Shown here: piece after piece, positions 43,774 to 47,010 of the stretch
Layout: each line of letters begins with the position of its first letter
How positions within the stretch are numbered: the stretch's first letter is position 1
Origin: Prevotella sp.
GTDB taxonomy: Bacteria; Bacteroidota; Bacteroidia; Bacteroidales; Bacteroidaceae
Assembly: GCA_017508965.1 (NCBI GenBank)
Contig: JAFWQT010000125.1
Span: 1-47,010 of the forward strand
Direction: 5' to 3'
Length of the DNA: 47,010 nucleotides
Program-made: the position numbers and the translations under genes
Notes under the pieces: model-generated
Database searches by the model: none
Told to the model about the DNA's origin: nothing
What the model saw: only the letters and a program-made list of their open reading frames with translations

Positions 43774-44640
43774 ATGAAGAATCTCATCGTAAGAACCATC
43801 ACGGGCATCTTCTTCGTTGCTGCCATCGTGATTTGTTTCATGAAGCCCACCGCCATGGTCTTCCTGTTCGCACTTGTCACCGGACTGACCATCTGGGAGT
43901 TCACCGGACTCGTCAACGAGCATGTGCCTGCCGTCACCGTCAACCGGTTCATCACCACCGTGGCCGGCGTTTATTTCTTCATTGCCATGGCCGGCTACTG
44001 CAGCGGCATCACCCAGAGCGCGTCCGTGTTCATCCCCTACCTGCTCACGCTCGTCTATCTCTTCGTCTCGGAACTCTATCTGAAACAAGAGAATCCCATC
44101 AACGACTGGGCCTACACCATGCTCTCGCAGATGTACATCGCCCTGCCCTTCTCGTGCATCAACGTGCTGGCCTTCAACAACACCGGAGAACTCACGGCCT
44201 CGTTCAACACATGGCTGCCCCTCTCCGTCTTCATCTTCCTTTGGGTGAGCGATACCGGCGCCTACTGCTGCGGTTCGCTGCTGGGCAAGCACAAGCTGTT
44301 CCCCCGCATCTCGCCGGGCAAGAGCTGGGAAGGCAGCATCGGCGGCGGCCTCTTCGTGCTCGTAGCCGCAGCCATCATCTGGTATTTCGTTGGTAACAAC
44401 GAGGATTCTACCATTTTCACCCTGCATTCCTCACTCCCCTTCTGGCTCGGCCTCGGACTTGTGGTCTGCATCTTCGGCACCTGGGGCGACCTGGTGGAAT
44501 CGCTGTTCAAGCGTACCATCGGCATCAAGGACAGCGGCAACATTCTGCCCGGTCACGGCGGCATGCTCGACCGCTTCGACTCGTCGCTGATGGCCTTCCC
44601 TGCTGCTGTAGTCTATGTATTTACCTTTACATTATTATAA
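43774..44640 (+). CDS. cdsA: Phosphatidate cytidylyltransferase
   Basis: 288 residues with about eight membrane helices. It ends with the CDP-diglyceride synthase signature SLFKRTIGIKDSGNILPGHG followed by GMLDRFD, all positions intact, including the paired Asp/Lys and the HGG. It makes CDP-diacylglycerol from phosphatidic acid and CTP in the inner membrane, the first committed step of phospholipid head-group synthesis. The order rsfS-ftsH-cdsA is conserved in Bacteroidetes; here the 168-nt repeat-filled gap before cdsA may weaken co-transcription. Confidence 0.95.
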   Translation: MKNLIVRTITGIFFVAAIVICFMKPTAMVFLFALVTGLTIWEFTGLVNEHVPAVTVNRFITTVAGVYFFIAMAGYCSGITQSASVFIPYLLTLVYLFVSELYLKQENPINDWAYTMLSQMYIALPFSCINVLAFNNTGELTASFNTWLPLSVFIFLWVSDTGAYCCGSLLGKHKLFPRISPGKSWEGSIGGGLFVLVAAAIIWYFVGNNEDSTIFTLHSSLPFWLGLGLVVCIFGTWGDLVESLFKRTIGIKDSGNILPGHGGMLDRFDSSLMAFPAAVVYVFTFTLL

Positions 44641-44646
44641 ATTAAT

Positions 44647-44711
44647 GGAGTTTAGGAGTTTAGGATACAAGGAGTTTTGATGACTCCCACCCCCCTAAAC
44701 TCCTAAACTCC
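44647..44711. repeat. 18-bp perfect inverted repeat before the GH5 gene
   Basis: GGAGTTTAGGAGTTTAGG (44647-44664) and its exact reverse complement (44694-44711), 29 nt apart. The right side continues with a third CCAAACTCCTAAACT unit. It occupies almost the whole cdsA-GH5 gap and ends 15 nt before the GH5 start codon. Confidence 0.8.
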
Positions 44712-44726
44712 CAAACTCCTAAACTT

Positions 44727-45677
44727 ATGAAAAAACTCTTATCCTTATTGCTCTTAGCCCTCGCGCTGAATGCCGCTGCCCAGACACCCGTCAAGCGGCA
44801 CGGACAGCTGCAAGTCATCGGAACCCAACTCTGCGACCAGAACGGACAGCCCGTCGTCCTGCGCGGCGTCTCCTTCGGTTGGCACAACATCTGGCCCCGC
44901 TTCTACAACAAAGGAGCCGTGAAGGAGCTCGCCACCGAGTGGAATGCCTCTGTGGTGCGCGTTGCCATGGGCATTCAGATTGAAGACAACTACCTGGAGA
45001 ATCCCGAATTTGCCAAGCAATGCATCGAGCCCGTGGTCAAGGCCGCCATCAAGCAGGGCATCTACGTCATCATGGACTGGCACGCCCACAAGATGCACAC
45101 CGAGGAAGCCCGCCAATGGTTTGGCTACTTCGCCCAAAAATACGGCAAATACCCCAACATCATCTACGAACTCTTCAACGAGCCCGTCAACGACTCCTGG
45201 GAATCGCTCAAAGAATATGCTGTTGTACTGATTAACGAAATTCGCAAGTACGACCCCAACAACGTCATCCTGATGGGATGCCCCCACTGGGACCAGGACA
45301 TCGACCTCGTGGCCGCCTCCCCCATACAGGGACAGAAGAACCTGATGTACACCGTGCATTTCTATGCCGCCACCCACGGACAGCAACTGCGCGACAAGAT
45401 GGTGAAGGCCCACAAGCAGGTTCCCATCTTCGTCAGCGAATGTGCCGGCATGGAAGCATCGGGCAACGGACCGCTCAACTTGGAGGAATGGCAGAAATGG
45501 ATCGACTGCATGGAAGCCGAGAAAATCAGCTGGGTGAACTGGTCGCTGAGCGACAAAGACGAGACCTGCTCCATGCTGCTCCCCCGCGCCAAGGCCACAG
45601 GCCGCTGGACCGAAGACGGTGTCATCAAGACCTACGGTCAGCACGTGAAGGACAACCTGGCCAAATACAACAAATAG
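44727..45677 (+). CDS. Secreted GH5 endoglucanase (cellulase)
   Basis: 316 residues with signal peptide 1-19 (ends NAAAQ). Glycoside hydrolase family 5 marks: LRGVSFGWHN near 46-55, VVRVAMGI near 76, WHAHK near 118, acid/base E152 in ELFNEPVN, HFYAATHGQQ near 212 and nucleophile E238 in VSECAG. The motif set is that of bacterial single-domain endo-1,4-beta-glucanases, subfamily 2 being the closest by eye. It has no binding module and no T9SS tail, so it is probably periplasmic. It may be read from the cdsA transcript; no separate -7 box is seen. Confidence 0.92.
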   Translation: MKKLLSLLLLALALNAAAQTPVKRHGQLQVIGTQLCDQNGQPVVLRGVSFGWHNIWPRFYNKGAVKELATEWNASVVRVAMGIQIEDNYLENPEFAKQCIEPVVKAAIKQGIYVIMDWHAHKMHTEEARQWFGYFAQKYGKYPNIIYELFNEPVNDSWESLKEYAVVLINEIRKYDPNNVILMGCPHWDQDIDLVAASPIQGQKNLMYTVHFYAATHGQQLRDKMVKAHKQVPIFVSECAGMEASGNGPLNLEEWQKWIDCMEAEKISWVNWSLSDKDETCSMLLPRAKATGRWTEDGVIKTYGQHVKDNLAKYNK

Positions 45678-45706
45678 GAAAAACAGCGCCCTAAAAAATC
45701 AGTGTT

Positions 45707-45773
45707 AATCCGTGTAATCCGTGCCCAAAGATTCCTGTTCGGCAGACTCTTTTTGGCACGGATTACACGGATT
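45707..45773. terminator. 19-bp perfect inverted repeat, likely terminator of the GH5 gene
   Basis: AATCCGTGTAATCCGTGCC (45707-45725) and its exact reverse complement (45755-45773), 30 nt after the GH5 stop. A further partial copy (ACACGGATT) follows at 45776. No T tract, so termination is uncertain; it is a dispersed-repeat type. Confidence 0.6.
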
Positions 45774-45871
45774 TACACGGATTGTTTACCATTCACTGCG
45801 GCTAACAACAGACTGTATTTCAACGTTTTGCGGTGAAGGGATTTTGGCTCCTTGCTCCTAACAATGAATAA

Positions 45872-45954
45872 ACCACAGAGGCACAGCGTCACAGAGTTTT
45901 TACTCTGAGTTTTTATTTTTTACTCTATGACCATATTCTCTGTGACTCTGTGGT
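45872..45954. repeat. Inverted repeat with CACAGAG core
   Basis: ACCACAGAG and TCACAGAG on the left (45872-45880 and 45889-45896) pair with CTCTGTGA and CTCTGTGGT on the right (45938-45954). An 8-nt insertion interrupts the left arm. Confidence 0.65.
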
Positions 45955-45991
45955 GAAAGAAAGATTTTTCTGCTTTTTTCGTAAGGGATGG

Positions 45992-46103
45992 GGCGGGCTT
46001 CGCCCTTGAAATTATTTTTAAAATTAAGTTTAAAATTATTCTGTTCCCTTGTTCCCTCCAAATTTTAAATATAATTTTATATATAATTTCGAGCGAAGCG
46101 ACC
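45992..46103 (-). mobile_element. MITE-like element, copy 3 (reverse orientation)
   Basis: About 112 bp, reading on the minus strand from GGTCGCTTCGCTCGAAATTA to the GGGC/GCCC hairpin end. It matches the two elements at 14446-14557 and 14660-14770 in ends, size and A/T-rich middle, while its flanks are unrelated. This shows it is an independently dispersed unit. Confidence 0.7.
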
Positions 46104-46150
46104 AAAAGTATGGGAAATAGTTATCGGTCAGGAAGCAAATGAACTTTATT

Positions 46151-46247
46151 TCGACTACAAACTAATTTACTTTGTACCTCAAAACTCCATTATTTGGAAG
46201 TCAATTAGACTTTAATTGAAGTACAAAGTAAATTAGTTTGTAGTCGA
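46151..46247. repeat. 97-bp palindrome with 27-bp perfect arms
   Basis: 46151-46177 and 46221-46247 are exact reverse complements, and pairing continues inward with one mismatch. The stem is A/T-rich and starts TCGACTACAAAC. It has no open frame and no other copy in this window. Confidence 0.8.
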
Positions 46248-46372
46248 TCCTGAACGGAAGTTTAGAATTAAGAATTTAGAGTTTTGAGTTATCGCTTCGC
46301 GATTAAGAATTAAGAATTATGAATTAAAAATAGTAAAATCGTAAAATAGTCAAATAGAATACTCCTTTGTTC

Positions 46373-46393
46373 AGGCGAATTTGTAATTCGCCT
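46373..46393. repeat. Short palindrome AGGCGAATT/AATTCGCCT
   Basis: A 9-bp perfect stem around TGT, preceded by degenerate AATTAAGAATTA repeats (46265-46327). REP-like filler; no T tract of note. Confidence 0.6.
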
Positions 46394-46450
46394 GGCATGA
46401 ATATAAGAATTTATAATTCGATTAAATAACGGAGTTTAGACAATACTGAC

Positions 46451-46556
46451 CCCACCCCTGCCCCTCCCCTACAGGGGCGGGGAGTTCGTTAGCCTCAAAA
46501 CACCGCTACAACTATTTGCTCCCTCCCTTTAGGGAGGGTTGGGGTGGGTCCCCCCT
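46451..46556. repeat. GC-rich inverted-repeat cluster, second copy
   Basis: ACCCCACCCCTGCCCCTCCC on the left pairs imperfectly with GGGAGGGTTGGGGTGGGT on the right. The left end contains the same CCCCTACAGGGGCGGGGAG word as 43609-43755. Confidence 0.7.
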
Positions 46557-46973
46557 TCACCGCACCCCCCTATTGTCAAACGAGTTACACCACACGGTGA
46601 AGTTTTTATTATTCGTGTTAATACTTAGTACTCTATTCACCTATGGACATTTTGAGCCCTTTGATAAGGGGCGGCTATACAGCAGGGGTGAAATAGAAGT
46701 TGGATAGAGAATTCTTTATGGCCATGCAACAAGGCTAAAGGGAAAGATTTGTGTTAGATTTTTGAAGATTTTTGTGGTTCTTCGTCAATTTAGTTGAAAA
46801 GTGCGACGAGACATCACTACTCTGATGTCTATCTGCTTACTGCTGTTATTCACGATTACAGATTTGTTATATTAAGTATAATTAACTGATAATCAATATT
46901 TTATAATACAAAATATTAGGATATCTGACAAATTTTTCGTAACTTTATATCGCCAAACATAAAGGAAAAATCA
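46557..46973. other. Gene-free stretch before the last gene
   Basis: I see no gene, RNA or strong hairpin here. Near the end TAACTTTA (46940-46947) is a one-off match to the -7 box, at a plausible distance from the start codon at 46974. Confidence 0.5.
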
Positions 46974-47010
46974 ATGTACAAATATCCTAACGACGACAAA
47001 GTTACAACAA
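46974..47010 (+). CDS. Start of an unidentified gene, cut by the window edge
   Basis: Twelve codons (MYKYPNDDKVTT) and one base, open to the right edge. A/T-rich upstream sequence and a near-consensus -7 box support a start here. Too short to assign. Confidence 0.35.
   Translation, partial: MYKYPNDDKVTT

Noticed and set aside
46516-46707. 63-codon ORF on the plus strand
   Set aside because: Begins inside the GC-rich repeat cluster, has no homology-like motif and no promoter.

Overview
The window reads as chromosome of a Bacteroidales bacterium, most likely Prevotella in the broad sense. Start codons lack Shine-Dalgarno sequences. Many genes are preceded by the Bacteroidetes promoter form TTTG - about 20 nt - TAnnTTTG(C). 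The gene set also fits: hybrid two-component regulators with periplasmic propellers, an STN-type TonB receptor with an ECF sigma/anti-sigma pair, a BspA-like surface protein, secreted enzymes with short Prevotella-style C-terminal tails, and the order rsfS-ftsH-cdsA. No plasmid, phage or transposase gene is visible. Genus is an inference.

Layout. (1) 1-12112, minus strand: a tandemly duplicated two-gene cassette, each copy a giant secreted protein (about 1715-1730 aa) followed after 1 nt by a small secreted partner. One partner runs off the left edge; the other has shrunk to 98 codons. (2) 12113-12969: gene-free, with a 27-bp inverted repeat enclosing a 22-bp-period array of GTTTC/GAAAC dyads. 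(3) 12970-16266: a flippase-like membrane protein, a GxxExxY protein and the dipeptidase PepD, with a duplicated spacer carrying two copies of a MITE-like element. (4) 16512-20231: ECF sigma factor, short anti-sigma factor and STN TonB-dependent receptor, a trans-envelope signalling relay. (5) 20283-20940, minus: a small XRE regulator and a membrane protein. (6) 21161-22264: corA behind a structured leader with an Asp/Pro-rich 11-codon ORF. (7) 22296-30854: a membrane-bound propeller-AraC regulator without a kinase, then a rhamnogalacturonan acetylesterase and a large pectin methylesterase, which looks like a small pectin de-esterification locus. (8) 31034-38277: DUF349 protein, class A acid phosphatase and a full hybrid two-component regulator. 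(9) 38358-38677: promoter and terminator without a convincing gene, a candidate small RNA. (10) 38695-41074, minus: GH31 glycosidase and tRNA-Gln. (11) 41230-45677: rsfS, ftsH, cdsA and a GH5 endoglucanase. (12) 45678-46973: a graveyard of inverted repeats, including a third copy of the MITE-like element, then the first codons of another gene.

Function. The carbohydrate enzymes (CE12, CE8, GH31, GH5) and two propeller sensors point to plant cell-wall use. CE12 and CE8 would strip acetyl and methyl groups from pectin; GH5 and GH31 fit beta-glucan or xyloglucan breakdown, though they are not in one operon. The most interesting candidate is the corA leader: the short ORF stops exactly where an 11-bp hairpin begins, and the 3' arm of that hairpin can instead pair perfectly over 9 bp with the bases just before the corA start codon. 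That is the architecture expected of a translation-coupled magnesium switch. All functional assignments rest on motif recognition by eye; no database search was run.
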